From Christiangramia lutea (lineage in GTDB: Bacteria; Bacteroidota; Bacteroidia; Flavobacteriales; Flavobacteriaceae): DNA of 64,000 nt. The position numbers and the translations under genes are program-made. The stretch covers positions 186,001 to 250,000 of the forward strand of contig NZ_JAKVTV010000001.1 of assembly GCF_022489035.1 (NCBI RefSeq), written 5' to 3'. Numbering within the stretch: position 1 is the first letter of the stretch; each line of letters starts with the position of its first letter. Of the stretch, positions 38,548 through 48,235 are shown piece after piece. The notes under the pieces were generated by a model. The model had not been told where the DNA came from. It made no database searches and worked only from the letters and a program-made list of their open reading frames with translations.

Positions 38548-40068
38548 ATGAAAAAAAATCCATTTAAATCCATTTTCATATTTGGAATTTTAATTCTTTC
38601 AATTTCTGTTCAGGCCCAGGACAAACCAAATATTCTGGTTTTATGGGGAGATGATATTGGCTATTGGAACATTAGCGCCAATCATAGAGGAATGATGGGA
38701 TATCAAACTCCAAATATCGATAGAATTGCAAATGAGGGAGCCTTATTTACAGACTGGTATGCACAACAATCCTGTACCGCTGGAAGAGCAGCCTTTATTT
38801 TAGGTCAGCATCCCTTCCGTACCGGTTTACTTACTATAGGGATGCCCGGAGCAGAACAGGGAATTAGAGATGACCAGCCCACCATAGCTGAGCTTTTAAA
38901 GCCCCATGGGTATACCTCAGGACAATTTGGGAAAAACCACCTGGGAGATCGTGATGAACATTTGCCCACCAATCATGGGTTTGATGAATTCTTCGGAAAC
39001 CTTTATCATTTAAATGCCGAAGAAGAACCGGAAACCTATTACTATCCGGATGATCCACAATTCCGTGAAAAATTTGGACCACGTGGAGTAATTCATTCCT
39101 ATTCCGATGGTCGAATTGAAGATACCGGCCCATTGACCAAGAAAAGAATGGAGACCGTAGATGAAGAATTTACCGCAGCTGCACTGGAATTTATTGAAAA
39201 AGCGCATGCCGAGGGTAAACCGTTCTTTGTTTGGCTAAATTCTACAAGGATGCATGTTTGGACCCACCTTAAAGAAGAAAGTGACGGAGTTACCGGTATA
39301 GGTCTGTATCCAGATGGGATGGCCGAACATGATAAAGCCATAGGTACGGTGCTGGCAAAACTGGAAGAACTGGGAATCATAGATAACACGATTATCATGT
39401 ATTCTACAGATAACGGTGCCGAAAAGTTTACCTGGCCTGATGGTGGGACAACTCCATTTGCAGGTGAAAAGGGAACTACCTGGGAAGGCGGGTTTAGGGT
39501 TCCGGCCGCAATAAGATGGCCAGGTGTAATTGAGCCGGGAACTGTTTATAATGACATTTTCTCACATGAGGACATGATGCCAACACTGGTTGCCGCTGCT
39601 GGTGAACCAAATATTAAACAAAAATTGCTGAATGGCTACCAGGCGAATGGCAAGAATTTCAATGTTCATCTGGACGGTTATAACATGATGCCCTATTTTA
39701 AAGGCGAAGTTGATGAATCACCCAGAAAGGAAATATTCTACTTTGATGCGGGTGGCAATTTAAATGCTATTCGTTACCAGAATTTCAAAATTCACTTTGC
39801 TATTATGGAAGGGGCAATTAATGAGGCCTATAGAAAAACTCCTAGCTGGCCCGTTGTAATTAATTTAAGAGCAGATCCTTTCGAAAATTCTCATGAATCT
39901 GCAGGCTATTTAAAGTGGTATGCAGATAATATGTGGATGTTCGTTCCGGCTCAACAGTTGGCAGCTAATTTCCTAAACTCATTTAAGAAATACCCGCCGG
40001 TTGAAGGTGGATCCCTTTCGGTAGATAAGGTAGTGGAGCAACTACAAACACAACCTGCCAGAAATTAA
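38548..40068 (+). CDS. Sulfatase (arylsulfatase-type, CTAGR motif)
   Basis: 506 residues with a signal peptide ending VQAQ, so periplasmic or outer-membrane exposed. The formylglycine motif is CTAGRAA at Cys76, a variant of C-x-P-x-R with Ala in place of Pro, also known in some arylsulfatases. Metal-site residues GDD (34-36) and YSTDNGAEK are present. It hydrolyses a sulfate ester; the substrate is unknown, but marine sulfated glycans are plausible. No formylglycine-generating enzyme is encoded nearby. It heads the sulfatase-Bat cluster, but a hairpin separates it from the second sulfatase gene. Confidence 0.88.
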   Translation: MKKNPFKSIFIFGILILSISVQAQDKPNILVLWGDDIGYWNISANHRGMMGYQTPNIDRIANEGALFTDWYAQQSCTAGRAAFILGQHPFRTGLLTIGMPGAEQGIRDDQPTIAELLKPHGYTSGQFGKNHLGDRDEHLPTNHGFDEFFGNLYHLNAEEEPETYYYPDDPQFREKFGPRGVIHSYSDGRIEDTGPLTKKRMETVDEEFTAAALEFIEKAHAEGKPFFVWLNSTRMHVWTHLKEESDGVTGIGLYPDGMAEHDKAIGTVLAKLEELGIIDNTIIMYSTDNGAEKFTWPDGGTTPFAGEKGTTWEGGFRVPAAIRWPGVIEPGTVYNDIFSHEDMMPTLVAAAGEPNIKQKLLNGYQANGKNFNVHLDGYNMMPYFKGEVDESPRKEIFYFDAGGNLNAIRYQNFKIHFAIMEGAINEAYRKTPSWPVVINLRADPFENSHESAGYLKWYADNMWMFVPAQQLAANFLNSFKKYPPVEGGSLSVDKVVEQLQTQPARN

Positions 40069-40090
40069 GGTTCTGTTTAAGATCAATTTT

Positions 40091-40134
40091 AATTCGGGAT
40101 AAGTCTTTTAATACACTTGTCCCGAATTATTTTA
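40091..40134 (+). terminator. Hairpin between the two sulfatase genes
   Basis: A 14-bp stem with a single U-G pair (AATTCGGGATAAGT with ACTTGTCCCGAATT), a ten-base loop and a short AT-rich tail. It could terminate or attenuate after the first sulfatase, making the second sulfatase the true head of the long operon. Confidence 0.65.
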
Positions 40135-40181
40135 ACAAACCAAAGGTTTGACTAACCAGTTATGCCAATATCATTTTTCCA

Positions 40182-41603
40182 ATGAAACTTAAAGACTTTT
40201 TTTTTCTAATCATTTTTTCCATTTTATACTTTCCAGGCCAGGCTCAGGAAAAACCTAATGTGGTTCTAATCGTCATGGATAACCTGGGATGGGGAGAAAT
40301 TGGAGCTTATGGCGGTGGTATCTTAAGAGGAGCTGCTACCCCCAGGCTGGATACTCTTGCCAAGGAAGGGATGCAACTGCTTAACTTTAATGTAGAACCT
40401 CAATGTACTCCAAGCCGCTCAGCTTTAATGACAGGGCGCCACCCTATTCGCTCAGGAACCACTAAAGTAGTATGGGGATTGCCTTATGGTCTCGTAGGTT
40501 GGGAAAAAACCATGGCTGAACTATTTAAGGAGGCGGGCTACTCTACGGCCATGTATGGTAAATGGCACCTGGGTGATATGAAAGGTCGTTTCCCTACAGA
40601 CCAGGGATTTGATGAATGGTATGGAATCGCCAATACCACAGATGAATCTGAATACACTTCCCAAACCGGATTTGACCCTGAAGTAGTTGAACCGCCTCAA
40701 ATTCAGCAGGCAACTGCAAACCAAACTCCTACTTCAGTAAAAGAATATAATGTTCAAACAAGACGCACTATAGATGCTGAGCTGACCGATAAATCTGTAA
40801 ATTTCATGCAAAGACAGGTTGCAGAAGACAATCCGTTTTTTCTCTATTTGCCATATACCTTAGCACATTTACCCACTCTACCTAATCCAGATTTTGAAGG
40901 GAAATCAGGGAACGGCACCTGGGCAGACGTTCTTATGGAAATAGATCATAACACCGGCAGGATCCTGGATGCTATAGATAATCTGGACATACGAGAGAAC
41001 ACCATTGTAATATGGATGAGCGAAAACGGTCCGGAAGAAGCACCAAACTGGTTCGGAACCGCAGGTTACTGGAGGGGTCATTATTTCACGGCACTCGAAG
41101 GTTCTTTACGGACTCCTTTTCTTATTAGATGGCCCGGAAAAATTCCTGAAGCTAAGCAAACCAATGAAATGGTACATATCACCGATTTGGTTCCAAGCCT
41201 TGCCCAGGCAGCAGGATACTCGGTGCCTGAAGATAGAATAATTGATGGCGTTAATCAAATGCCATTGTTCACCGGTGAGATTAAAAAGACCAAAAGAGAA
41301 GGTTTTCCTGTATATAATGGAGATGAAATGTTCGCCTATAAATGGAGAAATTTTAAGGTGCATTATATCGAACATGAAAGCATGTTTGATAAACCTAGAA
41401 AACACAATTTTCCTCGCGTACATAACCTTTTGAGAGATCCCAAGGAACTATTTGGGGTACATGGTGGTCATGAAACCGGAGCACAAAATCTTACCTGGGT
41501 GCTACCTGCAGTTACTAAAGAGGTGATTCAATTTCAGCAAACACTAAAAGAAGAACCTCCAATTAAACTAGGAACACCAGAACCATATACTCCCAAAAAC
41601 TAG
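40182..41603 (+). CDS. Sulfatase (canonical CTPSR motif)
   Basis: 473 residues with a signal peptide ending PGQAQ. The formylglycine motif is CTPSRSALMTGR at Cys75. MDNLGWGEIGAYGGG carries the metal site, with Asn replacing the second Asp of the usual DD pair. MYGKWHLGD, WMSENGPEE and RTPFLIRWPGK are conserved sulfatase blocks. Probably periplasmic; the substrate is not readable. It precedes, by five bases, a barrel gene and then the HAD, MltF-like and MoxR/Bat genes, all on the same strand with short gaps. Confidence 0.88.
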   Translation: MKLKDFFFLIIFSILYFPGQAQEKPNVVLIVMDNLGWGEIGAYGGGILRGAATPRLDTLAKEGMQLLNFNVEPQCTPSRSALMTGRHPIRSGTTKVVWGLPYGLVGWEKTMAELFKEAGYSTAMYGKWHLGDMKGRFPTDQGFDEWYGIANTTDESEYTSQTGFDPEVVEPPQIQQATANQTPTSVKEYNVQTRRTIDAELTDKSVNFMQRQVAEDNPFFLYLPYTLAHLPTLPNPDFEGKSGNGTWADVLMEIDHNTGRILDAIDNLDIRENTIVIWMSENGPEEAPNWFGTAGYWRGHYFTALEGSLRTPFLIRWPGKIPEAKQTNEMVHITDLVPSLAQAAGYSVPEDRIIDGVNQMPLFTGEIKKTKREGFPVYNGDEMFAYKWRNFKVHYIEHESMFDKPRKHNFPRVHNLLRDPKELFGVHGGHETGAQNLTWVLPAVTKEVIQFQQTLKEEPPIKLGTPEPYTPKN

Positions 41604-41608
41604 ATATT

Positions 41609-42310
41609 ATGAAAAAGGTTTTAATTGTTCTTAGTGTTATTATTTTATCACCCTGGATGGCTATTTCTCAAGACGCGAACAACCCGATAGATCCCAGCCC
41701 TACTGTGGGTTTATGGAACCGGTTTTATAGCGATGAACAATCCCGGTTGCAAATTCTAGCCAATGTGACCCTGGGTAAATGGTTCTACCGGTTTACCGCT
41801 GAATATGAATTTAATTATCCAGATACCAATGAAGACTTCTTCAATTATGATGAGGAAAACCGGCCAAATGAAGACCATTTTAACAGCACCAATTTTATGG
41901 TCGCCAGGTTGTTTCAATCGAAGAACGGAAAACATCAATATGGTGTTGGAGCTGTGGTTAGTTATTTCCATGAGAGAAGGTTTGCCGGGGGAGTAAATTT
42001 TGTTTCAGTGAGTAAAATTAATGGATGGAAATTTATCACGCTAACAACCCTCCAGGGAGGGAAAGAAGTATTTTCGATGGAATTTCAGCCCGGTATATAC
42101 CACGATATTTCTACTAATGGCTGGTATTTTAGAAGTCATCCCAGAATGCTTTTCAATTTCAGAACCGGCCAACATGAAGTTCCACTGGGCGCAGGTATTG
42201 GAAAGATTTTCAGTACAGAAGGTGGGGCTATCAATATCTTTTTTGAACCTCAATACGATATTGTAAACTCACTACCTATGCTTTATACAGGAGTTAAAGT
42301 GTTATTTTAA
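41609..42310 (+). CDS. Putative outer-membrane beta-barrel protein
   Basis: 233 residues with a signal peptide ending MAISQ. The mature part alternates polar and hydrophobic residues with aromatic belts (KWFYRFTAEYEFNYPD, YGVGAVVSYFHERRF, FFEPQYDIVNSLPMLYTGVKVLF) and ends in Phe, as barrel proteins inserted by BAM do. The family is not recognised. Being five bases after the sulfatase gene and ten before the HAD gene, it is surely co-transcribed and may be a porin-like partner for the sulfatases. Confidence 0.7.
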   Translation: MKKVLIVLSVIILSPWMAISQDANNPIDPSPTVGLWNRFYSDEQSRLQILANVTLGKWFYRFTAEYEFNYPDTNEDFFNYDEENRPNEDHFNSTNFMVARLFQSKNGKHQYGVGAVVSYFHERRFAGGVNFVSVSKINGWKFITLTTLQGGKEVFSMEFQPGIYHDISTNGWYFRSHPRMLFNFRTGQHEVPLGAGIGKIFSTEGGAINIFFEPQYDIVNSLPMLYTGVKVLF

Positions 42311-42320
42311 AATTTTCAAT

Positions 42321-43355
42321 ATGAAATCTATAAATCCAACTTTTTATATACTCATTTTCGTTTTAGCCGTTTTCGGTTGTAAGGATAATAAATCAAATGA
42401 TTCAATTCAGGAAGATGAAGTGATAACTTCGAATAGCAATAAGGTTAATGATTTAGCAGCCTGGGCAGACGCACCGAAAGAAAGGATCATGAACTGGGTT
42501 GAAAAAGTTACCGATTCCACTAATTCAGATTTTATTCCCGAAACTGATCGAATCGCCGTGTTCGATAATGATGGCACTCTCTGGCCTGAACAGCCTGCTC
42601 CTACTCAATTGCTTTATGTTCTGGACTTTCTGAAAAAGGAATATCAAAACCAACCGGAATGGAAAAATGATCCGGTAATAAGTGCTGCCGTAAATGGCGA
42701 TTATGGTCCGCTTAAAGAAAAAGGTGCAGCTGGAATTCTGGATATGGTAAACAAATCATACGATTCCATGAGCGAAGAAGATTACAAGGAATCTGTAAGA
42801 GAGTGGATGGATACTACCAAAATTGAAAAATTTGATATGACCTATAAAGAGGCCGTGTATCTGCCAATGCTTCAATTGCTGGAATATCTAAGGGCCCACG
42901 ATTTTAAAACCTTCATTGTAAGCGGTGGAGGTGCCGATTTTATGCGGGTCTGGACTGAAGAAGTCTACGGTATCCCACCCAACCAGGTTATAGGCAGTTA
43001 CGGAGAGGTGGCTTTTGATAATACCGATGGCAAGGCTACGGTTTATAAAAAGGAAGGTGATTTCTTTTTTGATGATAAATCCGCTAAACCAGAAGCCATT
43101 CATCGCTTTATTGGTAAAAAACCGGTACTTGTTGGGGGAAACAGCGATGGAGATCAGGCTATGATGGAATACGCCAGCAATGCAGAATATCCCACACTTT
43201 GTATCATTCTTCATCACACCGATGCTGAAAGAGAATATGCCTATGATACCAAAACTTTAAGCGGTCACTTAGAAACAGCCCTGGAAATGGCGAAGGAAAA
43301 GAACTGGCTGGTAGTAGATATGAAGGAGGATTTTAAGCAAATTTTTCCGGATTAA
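42321..43355 (+). CDS. HAD-superfamily phosphatase-like lipoprotein
   Basis: 344 residues. A lipoprotein signal (LAVFGC, Cys20) is followed by a HAD domain with motif I FDNDGTLWP (Asp82, Asp84), motif II IVSGGGADF, a Lys in the KPVLVGG region and motif III GNSDGDQAMME. The insert position and fold order resemble phosphoserine phosphatase-like HAD enzymes. It probably removes phosphate from a periplasmic small molecule or glycan, which is inferred. A lipidated HAD enzyme between sulfatases and Bat genes is unusual. Confidence 0.82.
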   Translation: MKSINPTFYILIFVLAVFGCKDNKSNDSIQEDEVITSNSNKVNDLAAWADAPKERIMNWVEKVTDSTNSDFIPETDRIAVFDNDGTLWPEQPAPTQLLYVLDFLKKEYQNQPEWKNDPVISAAVNGDYGPLKEKGAAGILDMVNKSYDSMSEEDYKESVREWMDTTKIEKFDMTYKEAVYLPMLQLLEYLRAHDFKTFIVSGGGADFMRVWTEEVYGIPPNQVIGSYGEVAFDNTDGKATVYKKEGDFFFDDKSAKPEAIHRFIGKKPVLVGGNSDGDQAMMEYASNAEYPTLCIILHHTDAEREYAYDTKTLSGHLETALEMAKEKNWLVVDMKEDFKQIFPD

Positions 43356-43386
43356 ACATCAATTTGATTTCTTATGTAAAACATAC

Positions 43387-44820
43387 ATGCAAGCCTATAT
43401 AAAATATACGATCTTACTATTCAGCTTTTTCTTTATTCAGATAAATTCTGGATCTAGTAATGTTGTAGCTGAAGAAGTAAATCGAAATAGGTTTTATAAA
43501 AAATCTGCTGAATCTTCTCCCAAAAAACTAAAAGCTTTGGTGGTTTACAGTTCCACGAGTTACTTCCTGTATCGTGGGAAAACCATGGGTTTTGAATATG
43601 AGCTATTGGAAAGGCTGGCAAACAACCTTGATAGGGAACTGGAAATAGTGGTTTCTCCTAATATAGACAGCTTGATTCCAGACCTCCTGGCCGGAAAGGC
43701 AGATCTTATTGCTCACGGGTTAGCTATAACCCAATCCCGAAAAGAGATGGTCTCGTTTACCGATGAACTGTACCAGGCTTCTCAGGTTCTCGTTCAGAAG
43801 AAACCTAGCAACTGGAGAAACATGACCCTTGATGAAATAAACAGGATTTTAGCCAGAGATCCCCTGGATCTTGTTGGGGAAACCGTTACCGTAAGGATAA
43901 ATTCAGCGTACAGGGAAAGGTTGGAAGATATTAATCGTGAGATTGGAGGCGGAATTTTTCTAAATGTTCTGGATGGCACCTATTCTACAGATAAGATCAT
44001 TGAAATGGTTAATAATGAGGAGCTGAAATACACCGTAGCAGATGACTACCTGGCCAGGATCAATACCTCTTATATGCCAGATATCGATATTAAAACCGTG
44101 ATTAGTACCAGGCAGCAAATTGCCTGGGCGGTGAGACCGGAATCCAAAGACCTGCTGAATACCCTGAACCAGCAGCTCAAAAGAGCAAAGAAAAAGGTAG
44201 ACTATTATGTGATTTATAACAAATACTTTAAAAACAGGTCTTATTTCAAAAGAAGGATAAGAAGTCCGTTTTACAGTCTTAAGAACAACCAGATAAGCGA
44301 GTTTGATGAAATTATAAAAAAGGAAGCATCCAGGATTGGTTGGGACTGGCGTCTACTTTCATCCATCATTTACCAGGAATCCAGGTTTGATGCTACAGCT
44401 GAATCCTGGGCAGGGGCGGTTGGATTAATGCAATTAATGCCTGAAACGGCGAAGGCCCACGGACTAACCAACCCTACAGATCCTGAAGCAAATATTAGGG
44501 CTGGAACAACTTATTTAAAGCAGATCTATGATCATATTGAAGGGATTGAAGATCCTGATCAGAGGATTAAGTTCACCCTGGCCTCCTATAATTGTGGATA
44601 TGGGCATGTACTGGACGCAAAAAGGCTTGCCCAGGCCGAAGGATTGCAATCTAATAAATGGGATAATAATGTTGAACTCATGGTTTTAAGGCTTAGCGAA
44701 CCGGAAACCTATCACCGGCCAGAAGTTAAACATGGATATGTCATGGGAAAAGAAACTTATAATTATGTAAACGATATTTTTCAGAGATATGAACACTATT
44801 CGAATTTTATCGACTTTTAA
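43387..44820 (+). CDS. mltF: MltF-like lytic murein transglycosylase
   Basis: 477 residues with an N-terminal signal peptide. The first half is a solute-binding protein family 3 domain (LKALVVYSSTSYFLYRG...GFEYELLERLA; DLIAHGLAITQSRKEM), and the second half a lysozyme-like SLT domain (QESRFDATAESWAGAVGLMQLMPETAKAHG) with the catalytic Glu at about residue 331. This architecture is that of MltF, which cleaves peptidoglycan strands with 1,6-anhydro formation and is usually attached to the outer membrane. It lies 31 bases after the HAD gene and 11 before moxR. No lipobox is visible, unlike some relatives. Confidence 0.88.
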   Translation: MQAYIKYTILLFSFFFIQINSGSSNVVAEEVNRNRFYKKSAESSPKKLKALVVYSSTSYFLYRGKTMGFEYELLERLANNLDRELEIVVSPNIDSLIPDLLAGKADLIAHGLAITQSRKEMVSFTDELYQASQVLVQKKPSNWRNMTLDEINRILARDPLDLVGETVTVRINSAYRERLEDINREIGGGIFLNVLDGTYSTDKIIEMVNNEELKYTVADDYLARINTSYMPDIDIKTVISTRQQIAWAVRPESKDLLNTLNQQLKRAKKKVDYYVIYNKYFKNRSYFKRRIRSPFYSLKNNQISEFDEIIKKEASRIGWDWRLLSSIIYQESRFDATAESWAGAVGLMQLMPETAKAHGLTNPTDPEANIRAGTTYLKQIYDHIEGIEDPDQRIKFTLASYNCGYGHVLDAKRLAQAEGLQSNKWDNNVELMVLRLSEPETYHRPEVKHGYVMGKETYNYVNDIFQRYEHYSNFIDF

Positions 44821-44831
44821 ATGAGCATTTT

Positions 44832-45797
44832 ATGACAGCATTAGAAAACATTCAGGAACTACGAAACCGGATGAATCGATCCATTATTGGTCAGGAAAAA
44901 CTAGTCGACCGTATTTTACTGGTGCTTCTGGCAGACGGTAATATGTTGCTGGAAGGTCTTCCGGGACTGGCAAAAACCCGGGCTATAAAAAGTTTGGCAA
45001 AAGAACTGGATTGCGGACTTAGCAGGATTCAATTCACTCCAGACCTGTTACCTTCAGACGTCACTGGAACAGAGATTTACCAGCCCGAATCTACCGAAAA
45101 GTTCATTTTTCAAGAGGGACCTATTTTCAGCAATTTAATCCTTGCAGATGAAATTAACCGTGCGCCGGCGAAAGTACAATCGGCCCTGCTGGAAGCTATG
45201 GAAGAAAGGCAGGTTTCGGTGGCCGGGAAAACCTATCCTATGGAACCGCTTTTTATGGTTATGGCTACCCAAAACCCGGTGGAACAGGAAGGAACTTATC
45301 CACTGCCCGAGGCTCAAATGGATAGATTTTTAATGCATGTGATCATAGATTATCCAGATGATGCTTCAGAAATTGCCATTTTAAGGCTAAACCGGGAAGA
45401 ACAGAAAAGTTCCAAGCCCGAAGTGACAGAAAGAATTTCTCCCGAGCATGTTTTTTCCGCCAGAAAAGAGATCGCCAGTATTAAAATTTCCGAGGCGATG
45501 GAAAAATATATCGTAGATATTATTTCGGCTACCAGGTATCCTGAAAAATATGACGAAGAACTGGATCGCTGGATAGATTTTGGTGCCAGCCCCCGGGGAA
45601 GTATTGCCCTGGACCGTGCCAGCAGAACTCATGCCTGGATGAATGCTAAAGACCACGTAACCCCAGATGATATTCGTGCCGTGGTTTACGATTGTTTACG
45701 TCACCGCTTAATTCTGAGCTACGAAGCCAATGCCGAAAGAATAACCCCAAAAAAGGTCCTGGATCTTGTACTTCAAAAAGTCGCGGTACTGGCCTAG
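44832..45797 (+). CDS. MoxR-family AAA+ ATPase
   Basis: 321 residues. Walker A is GLPGLAKT (42-49) and Walker B LILADEINRAP (DE at 106-107), followed by the sensor stretch MATQNPVEQEGTYPLPEAQMDRF and a C-terminal lid. MoxR ATPases act as chaperones for VWA-domain partners, and here DUF58 and two VWA proteins follow at once. Start is the ATG at 44832, 11 bases after the MltF-like gene. Confidence 0.93.
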   Translation: MTALENIQELRNRMNRSIIGQEKLVDRILLVLLADGNMLLEGLPGLAKTRAIKSLAKELDCGLSRIQFTPDLLPSDVTGTEIYQPESTEKFIFQEGPIFSNLILADEINRAPAKVQSALLEAMEERQVSVAGKTYPMEPLFMVMATQNPVEQEGTYPLPEAQMDRFLMHVIIDYPDDASEIAILRLNREEQKSSKPEVTERISPEHVFSARKEIASIKISEAMEKYIVDIISATRYPEKYDEELDRWIDFGASPRGSIALDRASRTHAWMNAKDHVTPDDIRAVVYDCLRHRLILSYEANAERITPKKVLDLVLQKVAVLA

Positions 45798-45809
45798 AAT
45801 GCGATACAT

Positions 45810-46730
45810 ATGGATACAAAAAGTACATATCCAGAGAATGTTTTCACTTCATTTAAAGAGTTATTGAAGATGGAGGCGCTCTCCCATAATTTTAGTTTTT
45901 TGGCTCGCAAACATAAATCTAACAGTATTCTGGCTGGCAAACATGCATCCAGATTAAGAGGCCGGGGGCTGGACTTTGAGGAAGTTCGAAAATATGTAAA
46001 CGGTGATGATATTAGAAATATAGACTGGAAGGTTACGGCCAGAACTCAAACTACCCATACGCGTGTTTATACTGAAGAAAAGGAAAGACCGGTTCTAATT
46101 GTGGTAGACCATTCTAAAAGCATGTTCTTCGGTTCACAGGTTCGTACCAAAGCTGTAGTGGCAGCAGAACTGGCGGCAATTGCGGCCTTTCGGATTCTTA
46201 ATGAAGGTGATCGGGTTGGTGGGGTAGTCTATGCGGATAAGGGAATCGATATGATTTATCCCAAACGCGACCGAAAGAATATTTTAAAATTTTTAAACGA
46301 AATAGTTAAGCGTAATCATGAACTGGCAGAATCTGAGTCGGCCTCTTTTGAAGATTCATTAAAAGAAGTAATACAGAAAATTAAAAATATCGTTACACAT
46401 GATTTTCTCATTATCATAATCAGTGATTTTTTGAGGTATCATCCTAAAACCATAAAGACGATAAAGCATTTAAAACTTCATAATGATCTAATTCTGGCGA
46501 AGGTAAATGATCCTATGGAAAGGGAAATACCAGAGGAAAATATAGTTGCTGGTGATGCCGAAACTCAGATAAGACTACGCGGTAAATCAAAAGAATTAAG
46601 GAACAGGTTTAAAAGTGAATTCGATACCGAGTTAAGTTCTTTCAAAGAAGAGATGCTGCGCTATGGCATCCCGGTTTTAAATTTAAATACGGTAGAGCCG
46701 GTAGATGAGCAATTAAAAAAAATGTTTTAG
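45810..46730 (+). CDS. DUF58 / VWA-like protein
   Basis: 306 residues, cytosolic, without membrane segments. The family landmark is GLDFEEVRKYVNGDDIRNIDWKVTARTQ, followed by a VWA-like part with a MIDAS-type DHSKS motif in LIVVDHSKSMFFG. DUF58 proteins are constant partners of MoxR ATPases in Bat-type operons, with metal-dependent binding inferred for the VWA fold. The genes on both sides are 10-12 bases away. Confidence 0.9.
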   Translation: MDTKSTYPENVFTSFKELLKMEALSHNFSFLARKHKSNSILAGKHASRLRGRGLDFEEVRKYVNGDDIRNIDWKVTARTQTTHTRVYTEEKERPVLIVVDHSKSMFFGSQVRTKAVVAAELAAIAAFRILNEGDRVGGVVYADKGIDMIYPKRDRKNILKFLNEIVKRNHELAESESASFEDSLKEVIQKIKNIVTHDFLIIIISDFLRYHPKTIKTIKHLKLHNDLILAKVNDPMEREIPEENIVAGDAETQIRLRGKSKELRNRFKSEFDTELSSFKEEMLRYGIPVLNLNTVEPVDEQLKKMF

Positions 46731-46740
46731 TGAATTATAC

Positions 46741-47235
46741 ATGAATTTATCAGAATTACATAAAACAGTTTTTCAGCAGGATAGTGTTTCTACGAAAATT
46801 CCTGAACTCGAGAATGCCCGTTTACAGGAACCGGCACCCATTCCATTCACTTTTGAAACCATTGGGTGGAAAATTCTCGGAATTGTAATTCTGGTTTCCA
46901 TCCTCATCATTTTACTTCTTTGGATTCGAAATTATATAAAAAACAGGTATCGCAGGGAAGCACTTCAGGAATTAAACATTATCAACACGAACGAAATAAA
47001 CGAAACTTTCAGAATTCTAAAGAATACAGCTATAAAGGCTTACGGTAGGGAAAAGGTTGGCAATCTCTACGGAAACAAATGGCTAAGCTTTTTAGAGGAA
47101 ACGGGAAAAGAGGTAAAGATGCTGGAATTCGAAAATGCAATTTTCAATTCGATTTACCGGGATAAAAAAATAGACCAAAACATCTATTCCCGGATTACAG
47201 AAAATTCAAAAAAATGGATACGCACACATGCCTGA
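46741..47235 (+). CDS. DUF4381-like membrane protein of the Bat operon
   Basis: 164 residues with one membrane segment (about 41-62, ILGIVILVSILIILLLWI) between an N-terminal periplasmic part and a basic cytosolic helical domain (YRREALQELNIINTNEINETFRILKNTAIKAYG). This plan and the position between DUF58 and BatA match DUF4381. The stop overlaps the next gene's start by eight bases. Function unknown beyond its association with MoxR/Bat genes. Confidence 0.82.
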   Translation: MNLSELHKTVFQQDSVSTKIPELENARLQEPAPIPFTFETIGWKILGIVILVSILIILLLWIRNYIKNRYRREALQELNIINTNEINETFRILKNTAIKAYGREKVGNLYGNKWLSFLEETGKEVKMLEFENAIFNSIYRDKKIDQNIYSRITENSKKWIRTHA

Positions 47236-48235
47236 AAACTTTGAAATAGCATACCCCTGGGTTTTTGTATTGCTGCCGATACCACTTTTGGTGTACTGGC
47301 TCTTTCCTGCTATTCGAATAAAAAGTTCCACTCTACTGTTATCTAATTATCAAAAGGCTATTTCCTACTCTGGAGAAAAACCAAAAAGCGCGGCCGAAAT
47401 TAAAAAAAGAAGCATCTTTTTCTGGATCTGGTTCGGTATTATCTGGATCGCGATAATTTCCAGCCTCTCCTCACCACAGATCGTAGGTAAACCGGAGTTG
47501 CAGGTGAAAACCTCCAGGAATTTTCTGATTACGGCTGATATCTCATTCAGTATGGCCACAAAAGACTGGATGATGGAAGGTGAAAAAGTAAGAAGATGGG
47601 ATGCGGTAAAAAGTGTGATGCACGATTTTATCAAAAAACGTGAAGGCGACCGAATGGGACTTATCTTTTTCGCCTCCAGCGCTTATATACAGGCGCCGTT
47701 TACCCCAGAATTGGAAACTGTAGACCAGTTACTTGAGGAGGCAGATGTGGGAATGGCCGGGCAGATGACCTATATAGGAAAGGCGATTACCAAGGGAATT
47801 GAAATATTTGAAAAAGACAGCTTAGAATCAAAAGTTATGCTTCTTATTACCGATGGCGTAGATGGAGGATCTGATATTCTGCCTCTGGATGCTGCCGACC
47901 TCGCGCGCAAAGATTCTGTCGTAGTGCATACCATAGGAATAGGTGAACCTGGCGAATCAGGTTCAGACCTGGATGAGGAAACGCTGGAGGAGATTGCCGA
48001 GCTAACCGGTGGGCAATATTTTCGGGCTAAAGACAAAGAAAGGCTTGAGGAAATTTATACTGAACTGGATAAATTGGAGCCTATAGAGTTCGAAGAAAAG
48101 GAATACCGTCCGGTGCGGCTTTTATACCCATACCCGTTAGCCCTGGCCATAGGAATGCTTATGTTATATTTTCTAATTTCAATGATCCTCAATCTGGAAC
48201 GATTAATCATAAGAAAGGAGGCTAAAAATGTTTAG
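47228..48235 (+). CDS. batA: BatA-like VWA membrane protein
   Basis: 335 residues. Membrane segments at about 10-28, 62-80 and 306-325 flank a VWA domain with a canonical MIDAS motif ADISFSM (Asp104, Ser106, Ser108), GLIFFASSAYIQAPFTPE and LLITDGVDGG. BatA proteins are named from the Bacteroides aerotolerance operon; molecular function is still unclear. The gene overlaps its neighbours by eight bases on both sides, indicating tight translational coupling. Confidence 0.9.
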   Translation: MPENFEIAYPWVFVLLPIPLLVYWLFPAIRIKSSTLLLSNYQKAISYSGEKPKSAAEIKKRSIFFWIWFGIIWIAIISSLSSPQIVGKPELQVKTSRNFLITADISFSMATKDWMMEGEKVRRWDAVKSVMHDFIKKREGDRMGLIFFASSAYIQAPFTPELETVDQLLEEADVGMAGQMTYIGKAITKGIEIFEKDSLESKVMLLITDGVDGGSDILPLDAADLARKDSVVVHTIGIGEPGESGSDLDEETLEEIAELTGGQYFRAKDKERLEEIYTELDKLEPIEFEEKEYRPVRLLYPYPLALAIGMLMLYFLISMILNLERLIIRKEAKNV

